The notes below the pieces were generated by a model. That model saw only the letters and a program-made list of their open reading frames with translations. It did no database searches and was not told where the DNA came from. DNA of 64,000 nucleotides from Thiothrix lacustris DSM 21227 (GTDB taxonomy: Bacteria > Pseudomonadota > Gammaproteobacteria > Thiotrichales > Thiotrichaceae): NCBI RefSeq assembly GCF_000621325.1, contig NZ_KK211258.1, positions 31,434-95,433 on the forward strand, written 5' to 3'. This document shows, in pieces, positions 1 through 11,036 of this stretch (the stretch's first letter is position 1; each line of letters starts with the position of its first letter). The translations under genes were made by a program, and so were the position numbers.

Positions 1-1
1 T

Positions 2-1126
2 AACGTCGACATCCACGGTGATGGTGTGCTGGAAATCCTTCAGGATGGTTTCGGCTTTTTGCGTTCAGATGACTCCAGCTATCTAGCAGGCGCGGATGAC
101 ATCTATGTATCGCCTAGCCAGATTCGTCGCTTCGGCCTACGGACGGGTGATACGGTATCTGGTAAAATTCGTCCTCCCAAGGATAACGAACGTTATTTCG
201 CTTTACTCAAAGTCGATACCATCAACTTTGAACCTCCCGAAAGCGCCCGCAACAAGATTGCCTTTGAAAACCTGACACCCTTGCACGCCGATGATCGGAT
301 GCGTATGGAACGGGGCAATGGTAGCCGTGAAGACATTACCGCTCGCGTTATCGACATCGTAGCGCCGTTTGGTAAAGGTCAACGTGGCCTGATTATCGCG
401 CCGCCGAAGGCCGGTAAAACCATCATGCTGCAAAACATCGCGCAGAGTATTGCTTCCAATTACCCGGATAGCTATCTGATCGTCTTGCTGATCGACGAAC
501 GCCCGGAAGAAGTGACAGAAATGTCACGCATGGTGCAGGGTGAAGTGGTTTCTTCTACCTTCGACGAACCCGCTGCCCGCCATGTACAAGTTGCGGAAAT
601 GGTTATCGAGAAAGCCAAGCGTTTGGTTGAGCATAAACGTGACGTGGTTATCCTGCTGGATTCCATTACTCGTTTAGCGCGTGCTTATAATACGGTTGTG
701 CCATCATCCGGCAAGGTGTTGACAGGTGGTGTGGATGCGAATGCGTTGCACCGTCCGAAACGTTTCTTCGGTGCGGCACGTAATATTGAGGAAGGCGGTA
801 GCCTGACCATCATCGCGACAGCCTTGATTGAAACTGGCTCGAAGATGGACGATGTTATCTACGAAGAATTCAAGGGTACGGGTAATATGGAAATCCATCT
901 GGATCGCCGTATTTCCGAGAAGCGCGTCTTCCCAGCGATCAATATCAACCGTTCCGGCACGCGCCGCGAAGAGTTGCTGACCACGCAAGACGAGCTGCAA
1001 ACCTTGTGGGTACTGCGCAAATTCCTGCACGGTATGGATGATCTGGAAGCGATGGAACTGTTGTTCGACAAGCTTTCCAAGACCAAAACCAATAGCGAAT
1101 TCTTCGACGTGATGCGTCGCGGTTAA
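2..1126 (+). CDS. rho: Transcription termination factor Rho (5' end cut off)
   Basis: ATP-dependent RNA helicase that ends transcription of untranslated RNA in the cytoplasm. The frame is open to the left edge, so the start lies outside; 374 residues are visible against about 420 in the family, so roughly 45 N-terminal residues are missing. The cold-shock-like RNA-binding domain is present ([17 protein letters not shown]), then the hexameric RecA-type ATPase with P-loop PPKAGKT at about nt 400-420, [10 protein letters not shown], the Q-loop region and the [10 protein letters not shown]-loop segment. The sequence is very close to E. coli Rho throughout. The gene converges on hflX with only 34 bases between stop codons, and that gap holds a palindromic repeat. 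Identity is certain. Confidence 0.98.
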   Translation, partial: NVDIHGDGVLEILQDGFGFLRSDDSSYLAGADDIYVSPSQIRRFGLRTGDTVSGKIRPPKDNERYFALLKVDTINFEPPESARNKIAFENLTPLHADDRMRMERGNGSREDITARVIDIVAPFGKGQRGLIIAPPKAGKTIMLQNIAQSIASNYPDSYLIVLLIDERPEEVTEMSRMVQGEVVSSTFDEPAARHVQVAEMVIEKAKRLVEHKRDVVILLDSITRLARAYNTVVPSSGKVLTGGVDANALHRPKRFFGAARNIEEGGSLTIIATALIETGSKMDDVIYEEFKGTGNMEIHLDRRISEKRVFPAININRSGTRREELLTTQDELQTLWVLRKFLHGMDDLEAMELLFDKLSKTKTNSEFFDVMRRG

Positions 1127-1130
1127 GGTT

Positions 1131-1157
1131 GTAGGGGCGTATGCAATACGCCCCTAA
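1131..1157. repeat. Palindromic repeat, family A, intergenic copy between rho and hflX
   Basis: The core GGGGCGTAT-gca-ATACGCCCC is a near-perfect palindrome lying between two converging genes. The same unit recurs inside nadE, tmcA and cbbO in this window. Here the flank also carries TGTAGGG on the left and CCCTACA on the right, and the right flank includes the hflX stop codon. It could serve as a two-way transcription end, but there is no T-run, so that role is only inferred. Confidence 0.85.
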
Positions 1158-1160
1158 GCC

Positions 1161-2441
1161 CTACAGATCTTCCAGCGTTAAGCCTTCTTCCCGCAAATAC
1201 TGATCCAGCCGTCGCTGGTCAATGACCACTTCTAGGTCGAAATTACCTTCATCCGTGATGCTTTCTTGCTGAATTGCTTTGTCTGCGTACAGTTTGGCGC
1301 GTAAGCGTGCGTGGCGTGGTTGAAGCGTCAGTTTGCCCCGGAACATGTGTCCGGCGAAGTAATCACCCAGATACTCCAGCAAGCCTTCCAGCCCCAGATT
1401 GTTTTGGGCGGAAACGTACACGCGGGTGGGGTTGGTGCCGGTGCCTTCTTCGATATGCGGGGTTTGTCCGCCGAGGTCAATCTTGTTCATGACTTCGATT
1501 TGCGGTACTTTTTCGGCACCAATTTCAGCAATGACTTTGTTGACCTGCTCGCGGAATAGCTCCAATTGTTCGTCGTGACTGTCGATGACGTGCAACAGTA
1601 AGTCGGCGTCAATGGTTTCCTGCAAGGTGGAGCGGAAGGCGACGACGAGATCATGCGGCAGATGGCGAATGAAGCCTACTGTGTCTGCGAGGATGATTTC
1701 TTGCTGGTTGGGCAGTTGTACTTGCCGCAACGTGGGGTCAAGAGTCGCAAACAGTTGGTCGGCGACGTACACCCCGGCTTGGGTCAGGGCGTTGAAAAGG
1801 GTGGATTTACCTGCATTGGTATAACCGACCAGCGAAACCGTGGGGATTTCAGCCTTTTTGCGGGACTGGCGGCCTTGTTCGCGTTGGTTCTGGACTTTTT
1901 CCAGACGCTTGTCGATTTGCTTGATGCGTTCAGCAATCAGGCGACGGTCGGTTTCTAACTGAGTTTCACCAGGGCCGCGCATCCCGATACCGCCTTTTTG
2001 GCGTTCCAGATGCGTCCAGCCACGCACGAGGCGGGTGGAAAGGTGTTTCAATTGCGCGAGTTCAACCTGAAGTTTACCTTCGTGGCTGCGGGCGCGTTGG
2101 GCGAAGATGTCCAGAATCAGGCCGGTACGGTCAAGCACGCGGCATTGCAGCAGCTTTTCGAGGTTACGTTCCTGAGCAGGGGAGAGGGAGTGATCGAAAA
2201 TGACCAGATGGGCATCACGCGCTTCCCTTAGCTGGCGAATTTCTTCGGCTTTACCCGTACCGACGAAATAACGTGGGTCAGGGCGCTGGCGCGACCCACT
2301 GATAAAACCGACCACTTGGGCACCGGCTGAATCAGCGAGTTCGGCGAATTCCTTTTCGTCTTGCGTAGACTTTGCCGTATTGAAACTGATTTGAACAAGG
2401 ACAGCATTTTCACCGCCGCCGGGGCGTTCAAATAGTTCCAA
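1161..2441 (-). CDS. hflX: Ribosome-associated GTPase HflX
   Basis: GTPase that binds the 50S subunit and splits stalled ribosomes under stress. The 426-residue protein has the N-terminal HflX domain with the glycine-rich segment GGIGMRGPGETQLETDRR, a coiled coil, then the G domain with G1 GYTNAGKST near residue 205, G3 DTVGF and G4 NKID. The start is TTG at 2439-2441: no ATG or GTG is in frame at the right place, and AGGA lies about 9 bases upstream. It is the last gene of the mutL-miaA-hfq-hflX run, 35 bases after hfq. Unlike in E. coli, hflK and hflC do not follow; rho converges instead. Confidence 0.96.
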   Translation of the reverse strand: MELFERPGGGENAVLVQISFNTAKSTQDEKEFAELADSAGAQVVGFISGSRQRPDPRYFVGTGKAEEIRQLREARDAHLVIFDHSLSPAQERNLEKLLQCRVLDRTGLILDIFAQRARSHEGKLQVELAQLKHLSTRLVRGWTHLERQKGGIGMRGPGETQLETDRRLIAERIKQIDKRLEKVQNQREQGRQSRKKAEIPTVSLVGYTNAGKSTLFNALTQAGVYVADQLFATLDPTLRQVQLPNQQEIILADTVGFIRHLPHDLVVAFRSTLQETIDADLLLHVIDSHDEQLELFREQVNKVIAEIGAEKVPQIEVMNKIDLGGQTPHIEEGTGTNPTRVYVSAQNNLGLEGLLEYLGDYFAGHMFRGKLTLQPRHARLRAKLYADKAIQQESITDEGNFDLEVVIDQRRLDQYLREEGLTLEDL

Positions 2442-2476
2442 TCGGCAATCTTCCTAAGGTTTGTATGGGGGATGGC

Positions 2477-2707
2477 TTATTCTTCGGGAGCCAGCGCCAG
2501 TTTGATCGGGCGAGCAGGCACGATCGTGGAAATGGCGTGTTTGTAAACTAATTGGCTAACGGTATTTCCCAGTAGCACAACGAATTGGTCAAATGACTCG
2601 ACATGCCCCTGTAATTTGATGCCGTTGACCAAATAAATGGAGACTGGAATCCGTTCCTTTCTCAGAGCATTAAGGAAGGGTTCTTGTAATGTGTGCCCTT
2701 TCGACAT
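2477..2707 (-). CDS. hfq: RNA chaperone Hfq
   Basis: Hexameric Sm-like protein that pairs small RNAs with their target mRNAs. It has 76 residues, with Sm1 ([25 protein letters not shown]) and Sm2 ([10 protein letters not shown]) both intact. Residues Q8 and the YKH motif that line the proximal RNA face are present. The C-terminal tail is short, as in Pseudomonas and unlike the long E. coli tail. GGAG sits 7 bases before ATG. The gene lies between miaA and hflX, the order found across gammaproteobacteria; the 154-base gap upstream could carry its own promoter. Confidence 0.98.
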   Translation of the reverse strand: MSKGHTLQEPFLNALRKERIPVSIYLVNGIKLQGHVESFDQFVVLLGNTVSQLVYKHAISTIVPARPIKLALAPEE

Positions 2708-2861
2708 GAGCTTCTCCTAAAAATATTCTTGGGTTTGTGGTTGTTATGGTCTCACACCTAAAGCTAGGGGGGTCGTGAGCCAGTCGTTTGTTTCCTTCGA
2801 CGCCTAAAAGCTTATCAGTTTTTTCGTCTCGCAAGAATGCCAGTTTGTCGGACGTATCCGT

Positions 2862-3788
2862 TCATCCGCCAATAAACGCTGAGACGTTGCCGATGACCGA
2901 TGAAAGGTTGAGTTCTTGGGGGTTATACAAAGACACATCCTTTTCGGAGCGCAACCACGTCATTTGACGTTTAGCAAGCTGTCGTGTTGCGACAATAGCA
3001 CGATCACGCATTTGATTGTAGTCTATTTCATTAATTAAATAGTCCCAAATCTGTCGATAACCCACAGCCCGTATGGCGGGGAGGTGGGTGTCAAGGTCGC
3101 CACGTGCCAAGAGTTTGCGTACTTCATCAATAACGCCCTGTTGTAGCATTTGGTCAAAGCGCTGTGCAAGCCGGGCGTGTAACCAGCCACGATCTTCAGG
3201 AATCAAGGCAATTTTTAATAGCTGATAGGGGCAGGCTTCATGCCATTCCGCTTGCTGTAATTCGGTGAGTGATTGACCTGTCAGCTCAAAAACCTCCAAA
3301 GCACGTTGCAAGCGTTGGGGGTCATTGGGATGAATGCGTTGCGCGGCTACCGGGTCGATGCTTGCCAGTCGGTCATGCAGGGCTTGCCAGCCGTGGGTCG
3401 CGGCTTCGGCTTCTAGGCGGGCACGAATCGCAGGGTTAGCCGGAGGTAGTGCTGATAGTCCGTACTCAAGGGCGCGGAAGTAGAGCATGGTTCCACCGAC
3501 TAATACGGGGATTTTACCGCGTGCGCTAATGTCAGCCATTTCGCGCAAGGCATCTTCCCGAAAGTCGGCGGCGGAGTAGGGCTGTGACGGGTCAAGGAAG
3601 TCAATCAACCGATGCGGGGCTTCGGCCAGTGTGGCTGCATCGGGTTTTGCACTGCCAATATCTAGCCCCTTGTAAACCAAAGCAGAATCGACGCTGATGA
3701 TTTCAATCGGAAAGTGTTTGTGTAACTCAACGGCAAGATCCGTTTTGCCCGTTCCGGTCGGACCCATGATGAAAATGGCTTTGCTCAT
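2862..3788 (-). CDS. miaA: tRNA dimethylallyltransferase MiaA
   Basis: Transfers a dimethylallyl group to N6 of A37 in tRNAs reading UNN codons. The 308-residue form starts [18 protein letters not shown], with the P-loop GPTGTGKT at the N terminus, then [18 protein letters not shown] and the [16 protein letters not shown] motifs typical of the family. A longer frame upstream is open, but it lies inside mutL. The ATG at 3786-3788 overlaps the mutL stop by one base (TGATG), which argues for translational coupling and fixes this start. Confidence 0.97.
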   Translation of the reverse strand: MSKAIFIMGPTGTGKTDLAVELHKHFPIEIISVDSALVYKGLDIGSAKPDAATLAEAPHRLIDFLDPSQPYSAADFREDALREMADISARGKIPVLVGGTMLYFRALEYGLSALPPANPAIRARLEAEAATHGWQALHDRLASIDPVAAQRIHPNDPQRLQRALEVFELTGQSLTELQQAEWHEACPYQLLKIALIPEDRGWLHARLAQRFDQMLQQGVIDEVRKLLARGDLDTHLPAIRAVGYRQIWDYLINEIDYNQMRDRAIVATRQLAKRQMTWLRSEKDVSLYNPQELNLSSVIGNVSAFIGG

Positions 3789-5653
3789 CACCTTCCTCTC
3801 AGGAACAGTTTGTCGATTTGGTCGAGTGACATGTGTGTCCAAGTGGGTCGTCCGTGATTGCATTGTCCGCTGCGTTCGGTGCGTTCCATATCACGTAACA
3901 GGGCGTTCATTTCGGTGATACTGAGTTTGCGGTTGGCGCGTACTGAGCCGTGGCAGGCCATCGTTGCGAGGATTTCATTCATGGCATTCTGGACGCGGTT
4001 GCTTTCGCCATGGGTAATCAGGTCGGCGAGCACGTCGCGTACTAACGCTTCCGTATCTGACTCTTTCAGCAGGCTGGGAACGGCGCGGATGGTTAGTTTT
4101 TCCAGCCCTAAACGATCCAGCTCAAAGCCGAGGGCGCGGAAGGTGTCGGCATGTTGCTCAGCGTGATCCGCTTCCTTTTTGCTCACATTCAGGCTGCCGG
4201 GAACCAGCAGTGGCTGCGAGCGGATGGCGTCTTGCGCCATGCTTTGCTTGAGGTATTCGTAGGTAATGCGTTCGTGGGCGGCGTGCATATCCACCACGAC
4301 CAGCCCAGTCGCGTTTTGCGCAAGGATGTAAACGCCATGCAATTGGGCAATAGCGAAGCCTAGCGGTGGCATGTCCTCGCTATCTGGTGTATTCACAGGT
4401 AGGTCGGGCTTCAGCTCCCTCGCTTCTGCCTCTTCCTTGGGTAATACCACCGGCTGATACAACTGCTGGTAAGCCGCCATCTGTTCGCGTACCGGCATCT
4501 GTAAACGCGGCTGATACTGCGCCTGATAAACTGGACGCCGCTCTTCACCTCCCCCTTTGAAAAAGGGGGATTGAGGGGGATTTTCTTCTGGCGAAGCAGG
4601 AGGTTCGTGTGTTTGCACCGGAAGCTGCGTCGGCGCACCCGCCTCATCCCCCGGTCGAATATCCGCCAATGCCTGATGCAGCGTGCGAAACAGAAAATCA
4701 TGTACCAGCCGTCCTTCCCGAAAACGTACTTCCTGCTTGGTGGGGTGTGCATTCACATCCACCAGTTGCGGGTTTAGTTCCAGAAACAGCACGAAAGCGG
4801 GGTGTCGCCCGTGGTACATCACATCCTGATAGGCTTGTTTCACTGCGTGGCTAATCAGTTTGTCACGCACATTGCGGCTATTCACGTAAAAATATTGCAG
4901 GTCTGCTTGCGAGCGTGAAAAGGTCGGCAAGCCCACCCAGCCCCAGAGTCGTAATCCAGCGGCTTCGTAATCCAGGTACAGGCTTTGCTCGACGAAAGCA
5001 CTGCCACAGATGTCAGCCACACGCCGTTCTGCGCCGCTACGGTCATCGACCGGCCGCAGGCGCAGGGTATTTTTCTGGTTGTGGTTCAGCTCAAAACCCA
5101 CGTCGAAGCGGCTCAGCGCCAGTTTGCGCACCATGTCTTCGATGTGCCCGAATTCGGTCTTTTCAGTTTTGAGGAATTTACGGCGGGCGGGAATGTTGAA
5201 AAACAGGTCGACGACATCCACGGTCGTGCCCGTTGCGTGGGCAACAGGTTCTGGTTCGTCGAAAATTTCTTGTCCATCGCCAAACAGTTTCCAGCCTTGC
5301 GGGGCTTCACTGTGGCGGGAGCTGAGAATAAGGCGCGATACCGAGGCGATACTGGGCAAGGCTTCCCCCCGGAAACCGAGGCTGCGTACTTGTTCCAGAT
5401 CGTCAAGGCTGGCGATTTTACTGGTGGCGTGACGGCTCAAGGCGAGGGCTAATTCCGTTTGGGGAATGCCGCCGCCATTGTCGCGGATGCGGATACGTTT
5501 GCCGCCACCTTGTTCAATGTCGATCTCGATGCGGGTTGACCCGGCATCGAGCGCGTTTTCCAGCAACTCCTTGACCACCGACGCAGGGCGTTCAACCACT
5601 TCACCAGCGGCGATTTGGTTAATAAGGTGGGCAGGAAGTTGACGGATGGGCAT
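3788..5653 (-). CDS. mutL: DNA mismatch repair protein MutL
   Basis: Matchmaker protein of mismatch repair. The N-terminal GHKL ATPase carries [32 protein letters not shown] and GFRGEAL. The C-terminal dimerisation domain contains [12 protein letters not shown], matching the DQHA(X)2E(X)4E endonuclease motif with Q replaced by M. This suggests a nicking MutL as in Pseudomonas rather than the MutH-dependent E. coli type. The linker at residues 357-369 ([13 protein letters not shown]) comes from a palindromic repeat inserted in frame. The start overlaps the protease stop by one base and the stop overlaps the miaA start by one base, so three genes are tightly coupled. Confidence 0.97.
   Translation of the reverse strand: MPIRQLPAHLINQIAAGEVVERPASVVKELLENALDAGSTRIEIDIEQGGGKRIRIRDNGGGIPQTELALALSRHATSKIASLDDLEQVRSLGFRGEALPSIASVSRLILSSRHSEAPQGWKLFGDGQEIFDEPEPVAHATGTTVDVVDLFFNIPARRKFLKTEKTEFGHIEDMVRKLALSRFDVGFELNHNQKNTLRLRPVDDRSGAERRVADICGSAFVEQSLYLDYEAAGLRLWGWVGLPTFSRSQADLQYFYVNSRNVRDKLISHAVKQAYQDVMYHGRHPAFVLFLELNPQLVDVNAHPTKQEVRFREGRLVHDFLFRTLHQALADIRPGDEAGAPTQLPVQTHEPPASPEENPPQSPFFKGGGEERRPVYQAQYQPRLQMPVREQMAAYQQLYQPVVLPKEEAEARELKPDLPVNTPDSEDMPPLGFAIAQLHGVYILAQNATGLVVVDMHAAHERITYEYLKQSMAQDAIRSQPLLVPGSLNVSKKEADHAEQHADTFRALGFELDRLGLEKLTIRAVPSLLKESDTEALVRDVLADLITHGESNRVQNAMNEILATMACHGSVRANRKLSITEMNALLRDMERTERSGQCNHGRPTWTHMSLDQIDKLFLRGR
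4548..4584. repeat. Palindromic repeat, family B, in frame inside mutL
   Basis: A C-run/G-run hairpin (CCCCCTTT-gaa-AAAGGGGG) followed by ATTGAGGGGGAT. On the coding strand it reads [13 protein letters not shown], in the disordered linker between the MutL ATPase and dimerisation domains. Sequences of this type are known to me as dispersed repeats in many free-living bacteria; that is from memory, not a search. The reading frame is kept on both sides. Confidence 0.8.
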
Positions 5654-7464
5654 CAGGGGTGTGAGCCTCCTACTACTGGCGCTGCGGGTTGTGGTGCAGG
5701 TACGACAACCGGTGTTACGGGTTGAGCGGCAGGTGTGGTAACAGCTGGTGGTGGCAGTTCGGCGGCGACTACTGGCGCGGTTGGAGCCACAGTAACGGGT
5801 GCTGCTACTGGAGCAGGTGCGTTTAACGGCTCACTGATTTGTAGGTCTTTCGAACGGTCAGCGTTAACACCGTATTGTGCGAGGATTTGTGGCTGGCGAG
5901 CAATGGCGTCTTTGCGGTCAATCACGAGCTGGTAATCATCGGCGGCTTGTAAGGTAATAAAATCGCCAGTAGCTGATTGTACTTTTTGGTAAAAATCACG
6001 GAAGTTATGAATCTTCTCTCCGTTAATTTTTTCGATTAGCAGGTTACTGTCGTGATGGTAATCTTTATTAATGTCGGCAGGTAGCACCTTTGTCATGATG
6101 ACCGCTTCATTACGGATTTCATCAGGTGATTCGTAGGTGAGTGTGCCAATACGTGCTGGTGTGCCATCCATGCTATCAATCACATCTTGATTCAGGGGCA
6201 TGAATACTAAGCCACCAAAAATGAAGTAGGTGGGTTGTTTATCATATTGATTGGGTTTTACTAAGAGGTATTCTTTGCCGGGCTTATCCAGCTTTAGGGC
6301 GACTTCTTGTAGTTGGCTGTTGCGAATGACTTTAAACTTAATGTCTTCGCCGATCTGGTGCATATCGATGTAGTGGGTGTGGTCAATGAATTCGCCGGGA
6401 CGGAATTCTACCGTGCCATTGTTTTCGATTTTATGACCATCAATTTCGGTCACAATGTCACCGATCTGAATTTTGCCATCAGCAGGTGAGTTTTTGTAAA
6501 CTTTGTGTACTAGCATTCCGGTTTGGGCATCCGTCAAGCCGTATTTGTGACGCATCGCAGGGTTTTCCATCGACTGGGTCAGAAAACCGTGGAAGCCATA
6601 GCCATCAATTTTCCCATCTTTGGTATCTTCAAGTACGTGACGAATGATTGGGGTAGGGATCATGTAACCAATGTTTTCGGTTAGGAACCCAGATTGCATG
6701 GCAACACCTACTACTTTGCCACCCGAGATAACCGGGCCACCACTGTTGCCAAAGTTGATGGCTGCATCGACTTGAGCAGCCATCAGGTTTTCACCCGTGT
6801 GGACGTAATTTTGCTTTTCAATACGCGACACAACACCGCGTGTGACACTTAGCGTATTGCCACCGATCGGGAAGCCGTAAACTTCTACGGGTTGTTGCAT
6901 TTTGGGTAGGTCACCCAGTTCTAGTGGGGTGATGTTTTTGTATGCATTTACGTCTTTAGTGCGTAGTAGGGCGAGGTCAGATTCGTGGGAAATGTAGACA
7001 ACTTCGGCTTCATGACGTTTCGTTTCGCCGTGACGCTGAACTTCAAGAAAGGTGGAGTCAGCCGCCACGTGAGCATTGGTCAGAATCAGGTTGCCCGCAA
7101 TGATCAGGCCAGAGCCTGAACCTTTTTGGGAATCAGAGTTCCAAGGGGACATGGTGTCGTAAGTGTGCTGCACAATATGGACTTTGACGACAGCATCTTT
7201 GATTTTTTCACGAGGGTCATTGGCATTTACAGTGCCTCCTACTGGTGGTGGATCAAGTGACGCATCGTTGTTAATGGCATCAATAGCTGTTTCTGTTGGA
7301 GGCACTATTGCCGCCGGTGTGGGTGTGCGGCCATCCGCTGTGGGTGTTGTTGTTGGTTGTGCAATAGATGGCGGTGGCGTGATGCTGATTTCAGCCAATA
7401 AGCTAGGTGAACTGGCAAGGCCAAGGCACAGTAATGTGCTGGTAATAATGGTTTTTTGGCGCAT
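5653..7464 (-). CDS. Secreted trypsin-like serine protease with PDZ domain
   Basis: A probable periplasmic HtrA/Deg-like protease of 603 residues. A signal peptide (hydrophobic residues 5-24, cleavage probably after LLA) precedes a proline/threonine-rich stretch. The chymotrypsin-fold domain has a complete triad: H132 (LTNAHV), D163 (ESDLALL) and S241 (GNSGGP). A PDZ domain follows near residues 300-410 ([28 protein letters not shown]), then a second PDZ-like region near 440-530 and a proline/alanine/valine-rich tail. It stands where amiB often stands, just before mutL, and its stop overlaps the mutL start. The natural substrate is unknown; the exact Deg subfamily is not settled. Confidence 0.85.
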   Translation of the reverse strand: MRQKTIITSTLLCLGLASSPSLLAEISITPPPSIAQPTTTPTADGRTPTPAAIVPPTETAIDAINNDASLDPPPVGGTVNANDPREKIKDAVVKVHIVQHTYDTMSPWNSDSQKGSGSGLIIAGNLILTNAHVAADSTFLEVQRHGETKRHEAEVVYISHESDLALLRTKDVNAYKNITPLELGDLPKMQQPVEVYGFPIGGNTLSVTRGVVSRIEKQNYVHTGENLMAAQVDAAINFGNSGGPVISGGKVVGVAMQSGFLTENIGYMIPTPIIRHVLEDTKDGKIDGYGFHGFLTQSMENPAMRHKYGLTDAQTGMLVHKVYKNSPADGKIQIGDIVTEIDGHKIENNGTVEFRPGEFIDHTHYIDMHQIGEDIKFKVIRNSQLQEVALKLDKPGKEYLLVKPNQYDKQPTYFIFGGLVFMPLNQDVIDSMDGTPARIGTLTYESPDEIRNEAVIMTKVLPADINKDYHHDSNLLIEKINGEKIHNFRDFYQKVQSATGDFITLQAADDYQLVIDRKDAIARQPQILAQYGVNADRSKDLQISEPLNAPAPVAAPVTVAPTAPVVAAELPPPAVTTPAAQPVTPVVVPAPQPAAPVVGGSHP

Positions 7465-7655
7465 TCTTAAAGTCCCGTTTGAAATAATAATAACAGCCCT
7501 GAGAGCGATGCAGAAATAATTAAGGGACTATAGCGTATCCATCGGTCGAGTGAAAACACTTTAATCTGACGGTAATCTATCGGTTTTTAAGGTAAAACTT
7601 GGTATTCTTCGGCACTTATGGCACAGCGCAAGCCCCAAGACGACTATAGGATCGA

Positions 7656-10478
7656 ATGATGACGGACTACAAGCACACCCTCAACCTGCCGAACACGCCG
7701 TTTCCCATGCGCGGCGATCTGGCGAAACGTGAACCGGGGATGTTGGCAAGCTGGGAAAACCAGCAGCTTTACCAGCAATTACGTGCAAAAGCACAAGGTC
7801 GCCCCAAGTTCATTCTGCACGATGGCCCGCCGTATGCGAACGGCAATATTCATATCGGTCACGCCGTCAACAAGGTGCTCAAAGACATTATTGTAAAAAG
7901 CAAAACCCTGAGCGGTTTTGATGCGCCTTATGTGCCGGGTTGGGACTGCCACGGTCTGCCAATCGAATTAAAAGTAGAGGAAAAACTCGGTAAGGCGGGT
8001 GATAAGGTCGATGCCTTTGTATTCCGCAAAGCGTGCCGTGAGTACGCTGCCGAACAGGTCGACCTGCAACGCAAGGATTTCAAGCGTCTGGGCGTGTTGG
8101 GTGATTGGGAAAACCCTTACCTGACCATGGATTTTCAGACCGAAGCCGATATTGTGCGTGCCTTGGGGCGTATCGCCGCCAATGGGCACTTGCACAAGGG
8201 CGCAAAGCCGGTGCATTGGTGTACCGATTGTGGCTCGGCGTTGGCTGAGGCGGAAGTGGAATATGCTGATAAAACGTCCTTCTCCATTGATGTGCGTTTT
8301 ACGGTGGTGGATGAGTCCGAATGGTTGAAGCGTGTGCCGGAAGCAGCGGGGCAGGGTGAGCTTGCCGTGGTGATCTGGACGACTACGCCGTGGACGTTGC
8401 CTGCCAACCAAGCCGTTGCCCTGAACCCGGAACTGGAATACGTGGTGGTGCAAACGGCCAGCGAACGTTTGGTGTTGGCAGAGGCTTTGCACGAATCCGT
8501 CATGAAACGTGTCGACATCAGCGATTACAGCATTCTTGCGCGGTGCACCGGTGACAAGCTGGAAGGCTTGCTGTTGCAACATCCGTTTTATGCGCGTCAT
8601 GTGCCGGTGATTCTGGGTGATCATGTAACGACGGAAGCCGGTACAGGTGCTGTCCACACTGCGCCGGGGCATGGTCAGGAAGACTTTGTGGTCGGGCAAA
8701 AATACGGCCTAGCGGTGGATAACCCGGTGGGGAGTGATGGCTGTTTCCTGCCGAATACTGAGTTGTTTGCGGGCGAATCTGTCCACAAGGCCAACCCGCA
8801 TGTGCTGGAAGTGCTGACTGAGCACGGCAAGCTGTTGAAGGCCGACAAGTTGCGCCACAGCTATCCACATTGCTGGCGGCATAAGACGCCGCTGATTTTC
8901 CGTGCGACCCCGCAGTGGTTTATCAGTCTTGAGCAAAATGGTTTGCGTACCAAAGCGCTGGAAGCCATTCAGGGCGTGCAGTGGGTTCCCGATTGGGGCA
9001 AGGCACGGATCGAGAGCATGGTGACAAATCGCCCGGATTGGTGCATCTCGCGCCAGCGCAACTGGGGTGTGCCGATTGCGTTGTTCATCCACAAGGAAAC
9101 CGGGGCGTTACACCCGCAAACAGAAGCGCTGATTGAAGCGGTGGCACAGCGTATTGAGCGGGAAGGCGTTGATGCGTGGTTCCGCCTGACGCCGGTTGAC
9201 TTGCTGGGTAAGGATGCGGCTAATTACGACAAGGTTGGCGACACGCTGGACGTGTGGTTCGACTCGGGTGTGACCCATGCGTCGGTGTTGGAGCGTCGTG
9301 CGGATTTGCGCTTCCCGGCGGATGTGTATCTGGAAGGTTCTGACCAGCATCGTGGCTGGTTCCAGTCATCGCTATTGTCGGCGATCGGCACGCGCGGGGT
9401 TGCACCTTATCGCACAGTGTTGACCCACGGTTTCACGGTGGATGGCAAGGGCGAGAAAATGTCCAAGTCCAAGGGCAATATCGTTGCACCACAAAAAGTG
9501 ACCGATTCCTTGGGGGCTGACATCCTGCGTTTGTGGGTGGCTTCGACGGATTACAGCCGTGAAATGTCGGTTTCGGATGAAATCCTCAAGCGCACCGCCG
9601 ATGCTTATCGCCGTATCCGCAATACCGCGCGTTTCTTGCTGGCCAACCTGAATGATTTTGACCCGGCAACTGATTTGGTTCCCGCATCTGAGATGTTGCC
9701 GTTGGATCGTTGGGCGGTGGATCAGGCAGCGCAAGTACAAGACAATGTGTTGGCTGCTTATGGTCATTTTCATTTCCACCTGATTGCGCAAGAAGTGCTG
9801 AATTTCTGTACGGTGGAATTGGGTAGCTTGTTCCTTGATATTACCAAAGACCGTCAGTACACCATGCAGGCCGGTAGTCAGGGGCGGCGTTCTGCGCAAA
9901 CGGCTGCTTGGCACATTTTGAATGCGATGGTGCGCTGGTTGTATCCGGTGCTGAGCTTTACCGCCGAGGAAATCTGGCAGGCCATGCCGGGTAAGAAGCC
10001 AGAAGAATATGTGCTGTTTACCCAGTGGTATGAAGGTTTATTCCGGTTGGATGCAACGGATAAATTGTCCGCTGGTGAGTGGAGCTATGTGTTTACCTTG
10101 CGTGAATTGGTGAGTAAGCAGCTTGAAGCCGTGCGTGTGGCAGGCCAAATTGGTGCAGCGTTAGATGCCGAGGTGAGCTTGTATTACCGCAAGGATAGCC
10201 GTGAACCCGGTACTGATCCGCTGGTAAGGTTGGGTGATGAGTTGCGCTTTGTGCTGATTACTTCAGGGGTACAGTTGCTCGACTTAACGGCTGTACCTGA
10301 CAATGCGGTAGAGGTGATGGAGGATGTTTTTGTGCGTGTTACCCGCTCAGAGCACGGTAAGTGTACTCGCTGCTGGCATCACCGTGAGGATGTTGGTCGT
10401 TACGTGGAGCACCCTGAATTGTGCGGGCGCTGTATTGATAATGTCGAGGGTGTAGGTGAGGTGCGCAAGTATGCGTAG
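7656..10478 (+). CDS. ileS: Isoleucyl-tRNA synthetase
   Basis: Class I aminoacyl-tRNA synthetase that charges tRNA-Ile with isoleucine. The 940 residues match the bacterial family. The HIGH-type motif lies in [17 protein letters not shown] near residue 60, the editing domain follows ([24 protein letters not shown]), and KMSKSKGN is at about residue 600. The C-terminal zinc finger is intact (CTRCW, then CGRC). Two adjacent ATG codons (7656 and 7659) could start the protein. lspA follows with an 8-base overlap, the usual ileS-lspA pairing. Confidence 0.98.
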   Translation: MMTDYKHTLNLPNTPFPMRGDLAKREPGMLASWENQQLYQQLRAKAQGRPKFILHDGPPYANGNIHIGHAVNKVLKDIIVKSKTLSGFDAPYVPGWDCHGLPIELKVEEKLGKAGDKVDAFVFRKACREYAAEQVDLQRKDFKRLGVLGDWENPYLTMDFQTEADIVRALGRIAANGHLHKGAKPVHWCTDCGSALAEAEVEYADKTSFSIDVRFTVVDESEWLKRVPEAAGQGELAVVIWTTTPWTLPANQAVALNPELEYVVVQTASERLVLAEALHESVMKRVDISDYSILARCTGDKLEGLLLQHPFYARHVPVILGDHVTTEAGTGAVHTAPGHGQEDFVVGQKYGLAVDNPVGSDGCFLPNTELFAGESVHKANPHVLEVLTEHGKLLKADKLRHSYPHCWRHKTPLIFRATPQWFISLEQNGLRTKALEAIQGVQWVPDWGKARIESMVTNRPDWCISRQRNWGVPIALFIHKETGALHPQTEALIEAVAQRIEREGVDAWFRLTPVDLLGKDAANYDKVGDTLDVWFDSGVTHASVLERRADLRFPADVYLEGSDQHRGWFQSSLLSAIGTRGVAPYRTVLTHGFTVDGKGEKMSKSKGNIVAPQKVTDSLGADILRLWVASTDYSREMSVSDEILKRTADAYRRIRNTARFLLANLNDFDPATDLVPASEMLPLDRWAVDQAAQVQDNVLAAYGHFHFHLIAQEVLNFCTVELGSLFLDITKDRQYTMQAGSQGRRSAQTAAWHILNAMVRWLYPVLSFTAEEIWQAMPGKKPEEYVLFTQWYEGLFRLDATDKLSAGEWSYVFTLRELVSKQLEAVRVAGQIGAALDAEVSLYYRKDSREPGTDPLVRLGDELRFVLITSGVQLLDLTAVPDNAVEVMEDVFVRVTRSEHGKCTRCWHHREDVGRYVEHPELCGRCIDNVEGVGEVRKYA

Positions 10479-10992
10479 TTTTCGTTCTCTTTCGGCGGAT
10501 GTCGGCATGTTAGGGTGGATGTGGGTTTCCGCCGTGGTGATTGCGATAGATCAGTTGACTAAGTGGATGGCGGAAGCCAATCTGGAACCGGGGCAGCCAT
10601 TCCCAGTGGTGCCTCATTTGGATATGACGTTGAGTTATAATTTTGGTGCCGCTTTTAGTTTCTTGGGCGATCAAAATGGTTGGCAACGTTGGTTTTTTGC
10701 GGGATTGGCCATTGTGGTCTGCTTGCTCATTATTAACTGGATGCGTAAGTTGAAGAGGCGTCAGGTTTGGGCGGCTTTGGGCTTGGCGTTAGTTTTAGGC
10801 GGGGCGATTGGAAATCTGATTGATCGTTTGCTTTACGGGAAGGTTATCGACTTCGTAGCGGTATATTTCGATATTCCTTTCGTGATGGAGAACTACCATT
10901 TCGCCATCTTTAATGTGGCTGATATGGCGATTACTGGCGGTGCAATGCTGTTGGTTTTCTTGAGTTTGTTTGCATCTGATCAGATCGATTAA
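10471..10992 (+). CDS. lspA: Lipoprotein signal peptidase LspA
   Basis: Aspartyl peptidase of the inner membrane that removes signal peptides from prolipoproteins after lipidation. It has 173 residues and four membrane segments. Conserved motifs are AIDQLTKW near the N terminus, then [19 protein letters not shown] and FNVADMAI, which carry the two catalytic aspartates. The ATG at 10471 overlaps the end of ileS by 8 bases and has GAGGTG upstream; an earlier in-frame ATG at 10456 is deeper in ileS and less likely. Confidence 0.96.
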   Translation: MRSFRSLSADVGMLGWMWVSAVVIAIDQLTKWMAEANLEPGQPFPVVPHLDMTLSYNFGAAFSFLGDQNGWQRWFFAGLAIVVCLLIINWMRKLKRRQVWAALGLALVLGGAIGNLIDRLLYGKVIDFVAVYFDIPFVMENYHFAIFNVADMAITGGAMLLVFLSLFASDQID

Positions 10993-11000
10993 TGTTGTCT

Positions 11001-11034
11001 GTTACCCCCCCCTCCGTGCAAGGAGGGGGGTAAC
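11001..11034. terminator. Strong GC hairpin between converging lspA and aquaporin genes
   Basis: GTTACCCCCC...CTCC-gtgcaa-GGAGGGGGGTAAC forms a long stem between two converging stop codons. No T-run follows on either strand, so it may be a Rho-assisted end or simply another repeat. Position and symmetry favour a two-way terminator. Confidence 0.55.
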
Positions 11035-11036
11035 GA

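Noticed and set aside
3789..3863. 25-codon extension of MiaA into mutL
   Set aside because: The TGATG overlap with the mutL stop and the P-loop position fit the later start.
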